DNA of 50,071 bases from Synechococcus sp. CCY 9618 (GTDB lineage Bacteria; Cyanobacteriota; Cyanobacteriia; PCC-6307; Cyanobiaceae), in NCBI RefSeq assembly GCF_019038415.1, contig NZ_JAFKRG010000005.1, positions 1 through 50,071 of the forward strand, in the 5' to 3' direction. A program made the position numbers and the translations under genes. Position 1 is the stretch's first letter. Each line of letters starts with the position of its first letter. This document shows positions 32,813 to 41,538 of the stretch, piece by piece. Below the pieces are notes generated by a model. That model was not told the DNA's origin and did not search any database. It saw only the letters and a program-made list of their open reading frames with translations.

Positions 32813-33616
32813 ATGCAATCTCCCATGCGCTCCGGCGCTGACAATGGCCCTGGCGGGCTCTGGCAGCTGATCTTCGCGGCCGTGCTGGGAGGACTGGTGC
32901 TGATCACCCAGACCGTCTTCATCGTGCCGGCGGGCAATGTGGCTGTGGTCACCACCCTGGGCAAGGTCACCGGTGCCCCGCGCCAGCCGGGGGCCAACGT
33001 CAAGATTCCCCTGGCCCAGAACACCTCCCTGTTCGACGTACGCACCCAGGTGCGGCCGGAGCAGTTCTCCACCCTCACCAAGGACCTGCAGGTGATCCAG
33101 GCCACCGCCACCGTCAAGTACGCCATGAAGCCCGCCGAGGCCGGCCGCATCTACGAAACGATCGCCACCGACGACCAGCAGATCTACCCGCGGGTGATCC
33201 AGCCCTCCCTGCTCAAGGCCCTCAAGTCGGTCTTCTCCCAGTACGAACTGGTCACCATCGCCACGGAATGGAATTCGATCTCTGAGCTGGTGCAGGAGAA
33301 GGTGGCCGATGAGCTGCGCAAGTTCGGCTACGTCACCGTGCAGGGCCTTGATCTGACGGGCCTTCAGATCGCCGAGGAATACCGGGCCGCCATCGAGCAG
33401 AAGCAGATCGCCGAGCAGCAACTGCTGCGGGCCCAGACCGAGGTCCGGATCGCCGAGCAGGAGGCCAAGCGCTACCAGATGCTCAACTCCAGCCTCGACG
33501 ACCAGGTGCTCTACAAGCTCTTCCTCGACAAGTGGGACGGTCAGACCTCGGTGGTGCCGGCCCTGCCCGGAGCGGCCGGCAGCGGCAGTCCGGTGATCGT
33601 CAACGGACGCCGCTGA
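32813..33616 (+). CDS. SPFH/prohibitin family membrane protein
   Basis: From ATG 32813 (MQSPMRSGADNGPGGLWQLI; ATG 32825 is an alternative) the product has 267 residues. One N-terminal transmembrane helix (LIFAAVLGGLVLITQTVFIV) precedes the SPFH domain GNVAVVTTLGKVTGAPRQPG, FDVRTQVRPEQFSTLTKDLQ and IQATATVKYAMKP. A coiled-coil follows around EEYRAAIEQKQIAEQQLLRA, QTEVRIAEQEAKRYQ. These proteins form large cages on the cytoplasmic membrane linked to FtsH protease and membrane quality control. The C-terminus is short and low-complexity (PGAAGSGSPVIVNGRR). Confidence 0.9.
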   Translation: MQSPMRSGADNGPGGLWQLIFAAVLGGLVLITQTVFIVPAGNVAVVTTLGKVTGAPRQPGANVKIPLAQNTSLFDVRTQVRPEQFSTLTKDLQVIQATATVKYAMKPAEAGRIYETIATDDQQIYPRVIQPSLLKALKSVFSQYELVTIATEWNSISELVQEKVADELRKFGYVTVQGLDLTGLQIAEEYRAAIEQKQIAEQQLLRAQTEVRIAEQEAKRYQMLNSSLDDQVLYKLFLDKWDGQTSVVPALPGAAGSGSPVIVNGRR

Positions 33617-33647
33617 TCGGACGCCGTCGCGGAGAGGGAGGGGGTCC

Positions 33648-34607
33648 ATGGAGCCGGCCATTCTCGATGTGGATCTGCTGGCTTTCGAGCGGGGCGGCAG
33701 CAGCACCAAGGCGGCGGTCGTCGATGGCGTGATGCGGAGCCTGGCCACGGGTTTCGTGTACACCAGCAGTGATCTGCCGGAGGACCTGCTGGATTCCACC
33801 TACGGCCTGCTGCAGCGGTTCTTCTCCCTTGACGGGGAGAGCAAGGAGCGCTTCCACGCCCAGGGGGCCAGCGGCCAGACCGGTTACACCGGAGTGCTGG
33901 TGGAAACCGCCGCCGGCTCCGACCGGCCGGACTGGAAGGAGATGCTGAACTGGTCGGCCCCGCTGCCCTCAGGCCACCCCCTGCGACGTCGGTTCCCGGA
34001 TCTCTATCCGGAGCAGGTGCTGCCGGAGGCGGCCGTGCCGGGGATTGCTGCGCTGCTGGGAGAGTTCCATCGGGCCATCGCCGATCTGCAGCGGCGTTTC
34101 CTGCGGGTGATCGCCCTGGGCATCGGTTGCTCCGAGGACTTCTTTGAGGAGATCGTGCTCGAAGCCCCGACCCTCACCAGAGCCCTGCGGTATCCGCCCA
34201 TGCCCCAGGCACCGCCGGGGGGCCATCTCTGGGCTGCAGCCCATGGGGACATCAACCTGATCACCGCCCTGCCGAGGGCCACCGGGCCAGGCCTGCAGGT
34301 GCAGGTGGGTGGGGAATGGATGCCGGCCCAGCCACCCGAGGGCCGGGTGATCATCAACAGCGGGATGATGCTGGAGCGCCTCAGCAACGGCCGCATCCCC
34401 ACCGGCTGGCATCGGGTGGAGGCACCGGTCACCAACCCCGCCAGCGAGCGCCTGAGCGTGGTGCAGTTCTGCCATGCCCGGCCCTGGACGATCCTGGCGC
34501 CGGTGCCCTCCTGCTGCGGCGGTGAGCACCCCCAGCGGTACGGCGCCATCCGCGCCGCCGATGCCCTCGAAGAGGTGCTCTACCGGATCAACCTGCTCGA
34601 GCGCTGA
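33648..34607 (+). CDS. 2-oxoglutarate/Fe(II) oxygenase, isopenicillin N synthase family
   Basis: A 319-residue protein. The N-terminal IPNS-like part (about 1-100) includes TGFVYTSSDLPEDLLDSTYG and LLQRFFSLDGESKERFH. The double-stranded helix domain gives the facial triad: LWAAAHGDINLITALPRA (His and Asp near residue 200), TGWHRVEAPVTNP (distal His near 257), and SERLSVVQFCH with the Arg that binds 2-oxoglutarate. The closest group by pattern is bacterial proteins labelled isopenicillin N synthase-like; the reaction is unknown. A prohibitin-family gene precedes it on the same strand by 31 bases. It lacks the H-T-D motif expected for an ethylene-forming enzyme. Confidence 0.88.
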   Translation: MEPAILDVDLLAFERGGSSTKAAVVDGVMRSLATGFVYTSSDLPEDLLDSTYGLLQRFFSLDGESKERFHAQGASGQTGYTGVLVETAAGSDRPDWKEMLNWSAPLPSGHPLRRRFPDLYPEQVLPEAAVPGIAALLGEFHRAIADLQRRFLRVIALGIGCSEDFFEEIVLEAPTLTRALRYPPMPQAPPGGHLWAAAHGDINLITALPRATGPGLQVQVGGEWMPAQPPEGRVIINSGMMLERLSNGRIPTGWHRVEAPVTNPASERLSVVQFCHARPWTILAPVPSCCGGEHPQRYGAIRAADALEEVLYRINLLER

Positions 34608-34611
34608 GGGG

Positions 34612-34887
34612 TCACCGGGGAGGGTGGCGGCGGAGCCACATACCCCCTTCGCCCATGAACTCCACGATCCAGGGGGCCGGGATCCGTTCGAAGTCGCCGG
34701 TGTCGATGTTCAGGACCTGGGCGAAATCCTGTGAAGTGGGGCCGCTGAGGTGGCAGATCCGGCCGATGAACCAGGGCCTGCCGGCCGCGGCGACCACGGC
34801 CAGGTGACCCGGTCGCGCCTCCCGGAACCGGTCGGGATTGGCCCTTCGCAGCGGGGCCACGGCGGGATCGATCTGCCCAGGTGCCAT
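34612..34887 (-). CDS. DUF3104-like small protein
   Basis: From ATG 34887 the product has 91 residues: MAPGQIDPAVAPLRRANPDR, then HLAVVAAAGRPWFIGRICHL, SGPTSQDFAQVLNIDTGDFE and PAPWIVEFMGEGGMWLR. The order (a basic G-x-L-x-x-V strand, W-F-I-G-R, then VLNIDTG and a closing V-x-F) resembles cyanobacterial DUF3104 domains, small SH3-like barrels of unknown role. It ends 4 bases from the stop of the convergent oxygenase gene and is divergent from the high-light-inducible gene. Confidence 0.68.
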   Translation of the reverse strand: MAPGQIDPAVAPLRRANPDRFREARPGHLAVVAAAGRPWFIGRICHLSGPTSQDFAQVLNIDTGDFERIPAPWIVEFMGEGGMWLRRHPPR

Positions 34888-34899
34888 GCTTCTGCTGTG

Positions 34900-34911
34900 G
34901 TACACATGTAC
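34900..34911. promoter_or_regulatory. Short perfect palindrome GTACA-N2-TGTAC
   Basis: GTACACATGTAC lies 13 bases before the DUF3104-like start and about 76 bases before the high-light-inducible gene. Its arms pair perfectly, but the GTA...TAC spacing is six, not the eight expected for NtcA. It may be an operator for either divergent gene; no regulator can be named. Confidence 0.25.
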
Positions 34912-34986
34912 TGTAGTCCGATCCAGGCGTGGCGCCAGGGGGTGATCGCCTGCCGCATAGGGTGGATTCCGGCAACCGCGTGACCC

Positions 34987-35247
34987 ATGGGTGAAAGCAC
35001 GAGAGACGGCAGAACTCAGGGCCCCGGAGCCGTTCCGGGGGAGGCTTTCCAGTACGAGCCCCTGGAGCGCTTCGGGGAAGGCCTGATCACCTCTCGCCCC
35101 TGGAACCGCAAAGCGCTGGAGGGGGTGGAGCGGCTCAACGGGCGCGTGGCGATGCTGGGATTCATGGCGGCCCTGATCGGCGAGGAACTCACCGGCCAGG
35201 GCATCCTGGGACAGTTGCGACTGATGCTGCTCTGGGTACTGGGCTGA
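34987..35247 (+). CDS. High-light-inducible protein (CAB/ELIP/HLIP family)
   Basis: An 86-residue protein with one chlorophyll-binding transmembrane helix near the C-terminus: GVERLNGRVAMLGFMAALIG, EELTGQGILGQL, matching the E-x-x-N-G-R-x-A-M-x-G-F signature in which Glu/Arg and Asn ligate chlorophyll. The first 45 residues are hydrophilic, including FQYEPLERFGEGLITSRPWN. Such proteins sit in thylakoid membranes and protect photosystem II assembly intermediates and chlorophyll biosynthesis under strong light. I did not find an HLR1-type TTACA repeat upstream. Confidence 0.93.
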   Translation: MGESTRDGRTQGPGAVPGEAFQYEPLERFGEGLITSRPWNRKALEGVERLNGRVAMLGFMAALIGEELTGQGILGQLRLMLLWVLG

Positions 35248-35649
35248 GACGTCCGATGACAGCACCGGACCCATGGCGGCGGGTCTGAATCTCCATCGAC
35301 CGCCTTCTCGATGAACACCTGGCCGGGGCTTGCTGAGCGAACATCAAACGTCCCGGCGATGGCTGACGTGACGTGAATGCCCCGCAATTCTGTGGTAATC
35401 TAACTTATAATGACTGTGAATACGACTTGAGATCTACACATTCGACATGCCTTGATATCTTGCGTCTCTGCCTATGAATTCAAGGCTTTCTTTGCTCATC
35501 ATGGTTTTCTCTTGGCTTTCTTGCCAAGGGCTTCTCTCCCCGAAGAAGGCTGCGACACGCCACCCCCCGGCCATCTGACCACTCCCTGACCGGCGGCTGT
35601 GTGGGCAGCCCTTCTGGTTTGAGTGTCCATCCTGCACCATTTCTTGATC
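35248..35649 (+). promoter_or_regulatory. Promoter and long leader of the sucrose cluster
   Basis: This 402-base gap has no gene. It contains a perfect TATAAT (35406-35411) within a short AT-rich island unlike the surrounding DNA; no good -35 accompanies it, so an activator may be needed. If used, it gives a leader of more than 230 bases before sps. The leader holds a perfect hairpin CTTGGC-N6-GCCAAG (35511-35528) and a weaker CTTC/GAAG stem after it. Confidence 0.5.
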
Positions 35650-37794
35650 ATGAAGAAGGCAGCCAAAGACAACCCCCTTTACATCCTGATGATCAGTATT
35701 CATGGTCTGATTCGGGGTTTGAATCTTGAGCTCGGACGGGATGCTGACACCGGTGGTCAGACAAAGTACGTGGTGGAACTGACCAAGGCGCTGTCTCGCC
35801 AGTCGTCTGTCGAGAGAGTCGATCTGGTCACCCGGCGCATCACCGATGGCGCTGTGGCGAAAGATTACGCTGAGCCGTCGGAAGATCTCGGTCACAACGC
35901 GCGGATCATTCGCATTGATGCCGGTCCGGGACTCTATATCCCTAAGGAAGATCTGTGGGGTCATCTTGATGCCTTCACCGATGAGCTGTTCACCTGGATT
36001 CATCGCCAGCCTCGTCTTCCTGATGTGCTCCACAGCCACTATGCGGATGCCGGTTACGTCGGGGTCCGTCTTTCTCACCTCACGGGTCTGCCGCTGATCC
36101 ACACCGGTCACTCACTCGGCAGGGACAAGGTGCGCAGACTTCTGGCCCTCGGTCTCACGGTGGATCAAATCGAGCAGCGTTACCGGATGTCCGATCGGAT
36201 CAGAGCGGAAGAAGATGTTCTCAACAGTGCCAGTCTTGTGATTACAAGCACTCACAATGAGATCGAAGATCAATACGAACTCTACGACTGTTACACCCCT
36301 GAAAAAATGTCAGTGATCCCTCCGGGGACCGACCTGAACCAATTTCACCCACCCACTCGTGAGGATGGGCCGATCCCGTTTGCCGGCACTCTTTGCAAGT
36401 ATCTGCGCGAGCCTGAAAAACCCATGATCCTGGCTTTGTCAAGGCCGGACGAGCGAAAGAACATCGTGTCGTTACTGGAAGCCTATGGCCAGTCAGAGCG
36501 TTTGCAGCAACTGGCTAATCTGGTGATTGTCGCCGGTAATCGCAACGATATCCGCGAACTCAATGAAGGTGCCCAGCACGTCCTGACCGAGCTGCTTCTG
36601 GTGATGGACTGTTATGAGCTCAACGGTCTCGTCGCCCTGCCCAAGCACCATGCTTCCAGTGACGTGGCCGATATCTACCGGCTCGCCGCCGCATCAAAGG
36701 GAGTCTTCGTCAATCCTGCCCTCACCGAACCCTTCGGCCTGACCCTGCTTGAGGCCGCCGCCAGTGGTCTGCCGCTGGTGGCGACGGAAGCGGGTGGTCC
36801 GGTGGACATCATCGGCAATTGCAGGAACGGCCTGCTCGTCGATCCTCTTGACGAAGCCGCCATTGCAAGCGCCTTACTTGATATTCTGGAAGACGGGGAA
36901 TTGTGGGCGAAGTTCTCTGAGAATGGCCTCCAGAATGTCGCCAGATTCTATTCATGGGAGGCCCATGCTCTGGCCTACCTCGAGAAACTGAGTGATCTCA
37001 TTCAGCAGGCCCGGATGACCTCACGACCCGCCCCCCTGTCCTCCGCTCCTGTCGTTCAGACCCGCACCCACGCCATCTTCACAGCGATCGATAACACCCT
37101 GCTGGGGGATGCGGAGGCTCTGGCGGAGTTCGTAAAAGTGATGCGGCAGCATCATCGCAAGGTCCTCTTCGGAATTTCGACCGGTCGACGCCTTGATTCC
37201 GTTCTCAAGATTCTGAAGACCCATTCCATACCCATGCCCGATATTCTCATCACCAGTCTCGGCACGGAAATTTATTATCCTCCGCAGCTCACCACGGATA
37301 TCGCCTGGAATCACCACATTGACCATTGGTGGACTCCGAAAGTGCTCAAGCGAATCATCGACCCTTTGCCAGGACTCACTCCCCAGCCGAGGGATCAACG
37401 GAGTCGTTTCAAGGTGTCTTACTACTACGATGAGCATCAGGCACCCTCCATGGAGGAGATCCTCACCCTGCTTCGTCAGCAGGAGCTCTCCGTTCATACG
37501 ACCCTGTCCTTCGGACAGTACATTGACTTCGTTCCGGCCCGCGCTTCGAAAGGACAGGCCTTGCGTTACGTGGCCAATCAGTGGAAAATCCCGCTGGAAC
37601 AGGTTCTTGTCAACGGAGGCTCAGGTGGGGATGAAGACATGCTTCGGGGAAATACCCTCGGTGTGGTTGTGGCCAGTCCCCACCGCGAGGAACTTGCCCA
37701 ACTGAACGATTCTGAGCGGGTGTACTTCGCTAAGGGTTCTCATGCATCGGGTATCCTTGAAGCTATTGAGTATTATGATTTCTTCAACCTATAA
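35650..37794 (+). CDS. sps: Sucrose-phosphate synthase with inactive phosphatase-like domain
   Basis: From ATG 35650 (MKKAAKDNPLYILMISIHGL; GTG 35623 also in frame) the protein has 714 residues. The GT4 domain has LNLELGRDADTGGQTKYVVE, LPLIHTGHSLGRDKVRRLLA, MILALSRPDERKNIVSLLEA and VNPALTEPFGLTLLEAAASG (E-x7-E). Residues about 480-714 form an HAD IIB domain (HAIFTAIDNTLLGDAEALAE; GGSGGDEDMLRGNTLGVVVA). Its first motif reads A-I-D-N-T, lacking the nucleophilic Asp, so phosphatase activity is unlikely. It makes sucrose-6-phosphate from UDP/ADP-glucose and fructose-6-phosphate. It is first in the sps-spp-frk-ams cluster and lower in GC than the flanks. Confidence 0.94.
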   Translation: MKKAAKDNPLYILMISIHGLIRGLNLELGRDADTGGQTKYVVELTKALSRQSSVERVDLVTRRITDGAVAKDYAEPSEDLGHNARIIRIDAGPGLYIPKEDLWGHLDAFTDELFTWIHRQPRLPDVLHSHYADAGYVGVRLSHLTGLPLIHTGHSLGRDKVRRLLALGLTVDQIEQRYRMSDRIRAEEDVLNSASLVITSTHNEIEDQYELYDCYTPEKMSVIPPGTDLNQFHPPTREDGPIPFAGTLCKYLREPEKPMILALSRPDERKNIVSLLEAYGQSERLQQLANLVIVAGNRNDIRELNEGAQHVLTELLLVMDCYELNGLVALPKHHASSDVADIYRLAAASKGVFVNPALTEPFGLTLLEAAASGLPLVATEAGGPVDIIGNCRNGLLVDPLDEAAIASALLDILEDGELWAKFSENGLQNVARFYSWEAHALAYLEKLSDLIQQARMTSRPAPLSSAPVVQTRTHAIFTAIDNTLLGDAEALAEFVKVMRQHHRKVLFGISTGRRLDSVLKILKTHSIPMPDILITSLGTEIYYPPQLTTDIAWNHHIDHWWTPKVLKRIIDPLPGLTPQPRDQRSRFKVSYYYDEHQAPSMEEILTLLRQQELSVHTTLSFGQYIDFVPARASKGQALRYVANQWKIPLEQVLVNGGSGGDEDMLRGNTLGVVVASPHREELAQLNDSERVYFAKGSHASGILEAIEYYDFFNL

Positions 37795-37808
37795 CTTTAT
37801 TCCAAAGT

Positions 37809-38651
37809 ATGCGCCGTCTTTTCATCTGCACAGATCTTGATCGCACTTTGTTGCCCAATGGTGAGCCACCCGAGTCAGCGGAAGCAAGGCCTGCTTTCCG
37901 GCGTTTCGTTGCTCATCCCGAAATATCTCTTGCCTATGTGAGCGGCAGGCATCTGGCCTTGGTGGAGCAATCGATCCAGGACTATGCATTACCTTCACCG
38001 GACTGGATCGTTGGGGATGTCGGCAGTTCCATCTACGAGCAAACTCGCCATGGCTGGTCCTTGCTTTCGTCATGGTCCCGCCACATCGCTGTCGACTGGC
38101 AGGGGTATGCTGCCGCAGATCTTGTTCCGTTGTTTGAAGGACTATCTGGTTTGACCCTGCAACCCCAGGACCGTCAGAACACCTACAAGCTCAGTTACTT
38201 CATCCCTCTGGACGCTGATCTCTCCAGCCTGACGCTGGCCATGCAGAATGTCCTCAAGAACCTGAAGATTAGTGCCAGCCTGATTTACAGCGTGGATGAG
38301 CAAGCTGCTATCGGTCTGATGGATGTCCTTCCGGAAAGAGCTACCAAGCTCCATGCCGTCGAGTTCCTGATGCGCGAGAACGGCTTTGGTTGCGATGGTA
38401 CGGTGTTCGCCGGCGACAGCGGCAACGACCTTCCTGTTCTGGTCAGCTCCGTTCCCTCGGTGCTGGTGGCCAATGCCCATGTCGATGTGATCCATCAGGC
38501 CACCGCCGAAGCGCAACGCATGGGAACGGCCGATCGTTTATACCTGGCGAAAGGTGACTTCATGGGCATGAATGGGAACTACAGTGCAGGAATCCTGGAA
38601 GGGATTGCCCATTTTCATATCGATCTGAAGCCGGAGATGGCCTTGATCTGA
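37809..38651 (+). CDS. spp: Sucrose-6-phosphate phosphatase
   Basis: A 280-residue HAD IIB phosphatase with a complete active site: RRLFICTDLDRTLLPNGEPP (D-x-D-x-T), AYVSGRHLALVEQSIQDY (motif II), LPERATKLHAVEFLM (motif III Lys) and GTVFAGDSGNDLPVLVSSVP (motif IV). The cap has PQDRQNTYKLSYFIP. It hydrolyses sucrose-6-phosphate made by the upstream enzyme and so supplies the activity missing from that enzyme's C-terminal domain. It begins 14 bases after sps; its TGA overlaps the frk ATG by one base, implying coupled translation. Confidence 0.92.
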   Translation: MRRLFICTDLDRTLLPNGEPPESAEARPAFRRFVAHPEISLAYVSGRHLALVEQSIQDYALPSPDWIVGDVGSSIYEQTRHGWSLLSSWSRHIAVDWQGYAAADLVPLFEGLSGLTLQPQDRQNTYKLSYFIPLDADLSSLTLAMQNVLKNLKISASLIYSVDEQAAIGLMDVLPERATKLHAVEFLMRENGFGCDGTVFAGDSGNDLPVLVSSVPSVLVANAHVDVIHQATAEAQRMGTADRLYLAKGDFMGMNGNYSAGILEGIAHFHIDLKPEMALI

Positions 38652-39556
38652 TGCAGCAATCATCTTCGATCACGATTTTCGGGGAAGTCCTTTTCGATTG
38701 TTTCCCTGATGGCAGCGAGGTGCTTGGAGGCGCCCCTTTCAACGTCGCCTGGCATTTGCAGGGGTTCGGGCTGTCGCCCTGTTTCATCAGCCGCGTTGGG
38801 ATGGATGCCCAGGGGGAGCAGATCAGGGCCGCCATGCGGGGCTGGGGGCTGGACAGCTCCTCGCTGCAGCTGGACCCCATCCATCCCACGGGCAGGGTGA
38901 GTGTCCGCATCGAGAACGGCGAGCCCCACTACGACATCGTGGCAGGAAGTGCCTACGACTTCATCCAGTCCGCTGACCTGCCGCAGGCAAGCTCCACCGG
39001 CATCCTCTACCACGGATCCCTGGCTCTGCGCCATTCCTGCTCGGCGTCCGCCCTGGAGGCCCTCAAGGCGGATCATCAGGGCACGATCTTTCTGGATGTC
39101 AACCTGCGCAACCCCTGGTGGTCGAAGCCGACGATCCTTTCGCTTGTGGACGACGCCGATCACGTCAAGCTCAACGAGGCAGAGCTGGCTTTGCTGGGGC
39201 CAGACCTGCCAGACGATGCCGACGACGGCCGCCTGACGGCGGCGATGGAGGCCTTCGTCTCCTCCCATGGCCTGACGACGCTGATCCTCACCCTCGGGGC
39301 CCGAGGCGCCATGCTCTGGAGCGAAGGGCAGGTCTTTCGCGTCGATCCCGTGCCTGATACTGCTGTGGTCGACACGGTCGGTGCGGGAGATGCCTTCGCT
39401 TCCGCCATGCTGCTCGGCCTCAGCTGCCGGTGGCCTCTGCCGGTCAGCCTGGAGCATGCCGGGGACTTCGCTGCCGCGCTGGTGTCCCGCAGGGGCGCGA
39501 CGATCAATGAGCCAGCTGTTTATCAGCGGTTTCTGAAGCAATGGACCACAAACTGA
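38651..39556 (+). CDS. frk: Fructokinase, PfkB family
   Basis: A 301-residue ribokinase-fold sugar kinase: SITIFGEVLFDCFPDGSEVL, GGAPFNVAWHLQGFGLSPCF (substrate-binding GG-x-x-x-N), ISRVGMDAQG, ILYHGSLALRH, TIFLDVNLRNPWWSKPTI, VKLNEAELALLG, LILTLGARGAMLW and DTVGAGDAFASAMLLGLSCR (catalytic Asp in the anion hole motif). It phosphorylates fructose released by amylosucrase to fructose-6-phosphate, feeding it back to synthesis. GC content here is nearer to the genome background than in sps and ams. Confidence 0.92.
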   Translation: MQQSSSITIFGEVLFDCFPDGSEVLGGAPFNVAWHLQGFGLSPCFISRVGMDAQGEQIRAAMRGWGLDSSSLQLDPIHPTGRVSVRIENGEPHYDIVAGSAYDFIQSADLPQASSTGILYHGSLALRHSCSASALEALKADHQGTIFLDVNLRNPWWSKPTILSLVDDADHVKLNEAELALLGPDLPDDADDGRLTAAMEAFVSSHGLTTLILTLGARGAMLWSEGQVFRVDPVPDTAVVDTVGAGDAFASAMLLGLSCRWPLPVSLEHAGDFAAALVSRRGATINEPAVYQRFLKQWTTN

Positions 39557-39560
39557 TTCC

Positions 39561-41513
39561 ATGTACGAGCAAATCTCCCATTCGCTACTGAATTCCATCC
39601 TGGATGATCTGAGGCCGGAGATCCGTCGTCAGGATCTGCGCCACTTCTACACCAGGCTCGGGGCTAACTTCTACGCGATCCATTCTCTATTTGTCACCCT
39701 TTACGGTCATCGAGACGACTTCAAACTGCAGCTTCTGCGCTTGGTGGAAACCATGGCGCGCGGCTATATCGATCGATCGGCTGATCTGGAGGCGATGGAT
39801 ATCCAGAGAGAGTACGATCACAACTGGTTCCTGTCCCAGAAATGGGTGGGGATGGCCATCTATTCCAATGGTTTTGCCGAAGACCTGGCCGATCTTGAGA
39901 ACAAGATCAGCTACTTTCAAGAGTTAGGTATTAATATTGTCCACATCCTTCCCATTCTGATGTGTCCCACCGGGAAGAGTGATGGCGGCTACGCCATCAG
40001 TGACTTCCGTCAGATCGACGATCGGGTCGGCAATATCGACGATCTGCGACGGATTGCTGAGGAGTTCAGAAAGCGGGACATCCTCCTCGTCCTCGATATT
40101 GTCCTGAATCACACTTCCGATGAGCATGAGTGGGCCAAGCGTGCCATCGCTGGCGATGAGCAGTATCAGGATTATTATTATACGTTCCAGAACAGAGATA
40201 TTCCTGATGTCTTTGAGCAGAGCATGCCCGAGGTATTCCCTGAGACTGATCCGGGTAACTTCACATGGAATGAGGAAATGGGCCGATGGGTGATGACGGT
40301 CTTTCACGACTACCAGTGGGACCTCAATTATTCCAATCCGGCTGTCTTCATCGAGATGCTCGATGTGTTGCTGTTCTGGGCCAACCAGGGGGTCGACGTT
40401 CTGCGCCTTGATGCCGTTGCCTTTCTTTGGAAAAAGCTCGGCACCACCTGCCAGAACGAACGCAAGGCCCATCTCATTCTCCAGCTCATGAAGGATTGCT
40501 GCCAGGTGACAGCACCTGGCGTTCTGTTCATTGCGGAGGCCATCGTGGCGCCGATCGAAATCACCAAGTACTTCGGTGAAGACGCCATCGTTGCCAAGGA
40601 GTGCGAAATTGCTTACAACGCCACGCTGATGGCCCTGTTGTGGGACAGCGTGGCGACTCGCAACACCAAGCTTCTCTCCCAGGGCATCAAGAGCTTGCCC
40701 AACAAGCTTGAACGGGCCACCTGGCTGAACTATGTCCGTTGTCATGATGACATCGGCTTCGGCTTTGATGACAAGGACATTGAGCTGGTCGGTTACGAGC
40801 CCCGGGCCCATCGCCGCTTCCTCATCGACTACTTCAAAGGAGATTTCGATTCGATCCCCCGTGGGGTGGCCTTCATGCCCAACGATGCCACCGGCGATGC
40901 CCGCATTTGCGGTTCCCTCGCCTCCCTGGTCGGGCTTGAATCGGCAATTGAGTCCAATGATCAGAAACTGATCGCCACGGCGATCAGCCGCATCCTGCTG
41001 ATGCACGGCATCATCCTCTCCTTTGGTGGCATACCGCTCATTTACAACGGAGATGCTCTTGGCGTTCTGAATGATTACAGCTTCTACGACGATCCCAGCA
41101 AGAGCAATGACACGCGCTGGGTGCATCGGCCCAAGATCAACTGGGACAAAGCTGAGCTCAGGATGAAGCAGGGAACCGCGGAATATTTCATTTTTACGGC
41201 CATGAAAAAGATGATCTCCATCCGCAAGGAGATCTCAGCCTTTGCAGACTTCAATAATCGCGATATTCTCAATCTCGATAATGACTATCTGCTTGCCTTC
41301 GTTCGCTTCAATCATCTGCGCCCCTCTGAAATGGTGCTTGTGCTTGCCAACTTCAATGATCAGCCCCAGTTCTTCGATCTCGATTCCCTGGGTCATTCCG
41401 TGTTCAGCAGCCATGACCCACTGATCGATCTCTACAGCGGGCGCCGCCCCTCCCAGTCCGGCAGCAGGATTGCCTTGCAGGCCTATCAGTTCTACTGGCT
41501 CACCAAGACCTGA
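39561..41513 (+). CDS. ams: Amylosucrase (GH13 subfamily 4)
   Basis: A 650-residue protein with a helical N-terminus (RRQDLRHFYTRLGANFYAIH) and GH13 barrel. Landmarks include VHILPILMCPTGKSDGGYAI, DILLVLDIVLNHTSDEHEWA, WDLNYSNPAVFIEMLDVLLF and GVDVLRLDAVAFLWKKLGTT (nucleophile Asp). VLFIAEAIVAPIEITKYFGE holds the acid/base Glu and YVRCHDDIGFGFDDKD the third Asp. It splits sucrose, building alpha-1,4-glucan and releasing fructose. It starts 4 bases after frk, completing a sucrose synthesis/turnover cluster like that described in Synechococcus sp. PCC 7002. AT-rich stretches (near 39930 and 40170) suggest foreign origin. Confidence 0.94.
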   Translation: MYEQISHSLLNSILDDLRPEIRRQDLRHFYTRLGANFYAIHSLFVTLYGHRDDFKLQLLRLVETMARGYIDRSADLEAMDIQREYDHNWFLSQKWVGMAIYSNGFAEDLADLENKISYFQELGINIVHILPILMCPTGKSDGGYAISDFRQIDDRVGNIDDLRRIAEEFRKRDILLVLDIVLNHTSDEHEWAKRAIAGDEQYQDYYYTFQNRDIPDVFEQSMPEVFPETDPGNFTWNEEMGRWVMTVFHDYQWDLNYSNPAVFIEMLDVLLFWANQGVDVLRLDAVAFLWKKLGTTCQNERKAHLILQLMKDCCQVTAPGVLFIAEAIVAPIEITKYFGEDAIVAKECEIAYNATLMALLWDSVATRNTKLLSQGIKSLPNKLERATWLNYVRCHDDIGFGFDDKDIELVGYEPRAHRRFLIDYFKGDFDSIPRGVAFMPNDATGDARICGSLASLVGLESAIESNDQKLIATAISRILLMHGIILSFGGIPLIYNGDALGVLNDYSFYDDPSKSNDTRWVHRPKINWDKAELRMKQGTAEYFIFTAMKKMISIRKEISAFADFNNRDILNLDNDYLLAFVRFNHLRPSEMVLVLANFNDQPQFFDLDSLGHSVFSSHDPLIDLYSGRRPSQSGSRIALQAYQFYWLTKT

Positions 41514-41538
41514 TTCCTCCACCGCTGCGAGCCGCTCC

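Noticed and set aside
33648-34607. 2-oxoglutarate oxygenase as an ethylene-forming enzyme that would produce guanidine
   Set aside because: Same superfamily, but the metal motif is H-G-D and the N-terminus is unlike EFE. It is 6 kb away in an unrelated context.
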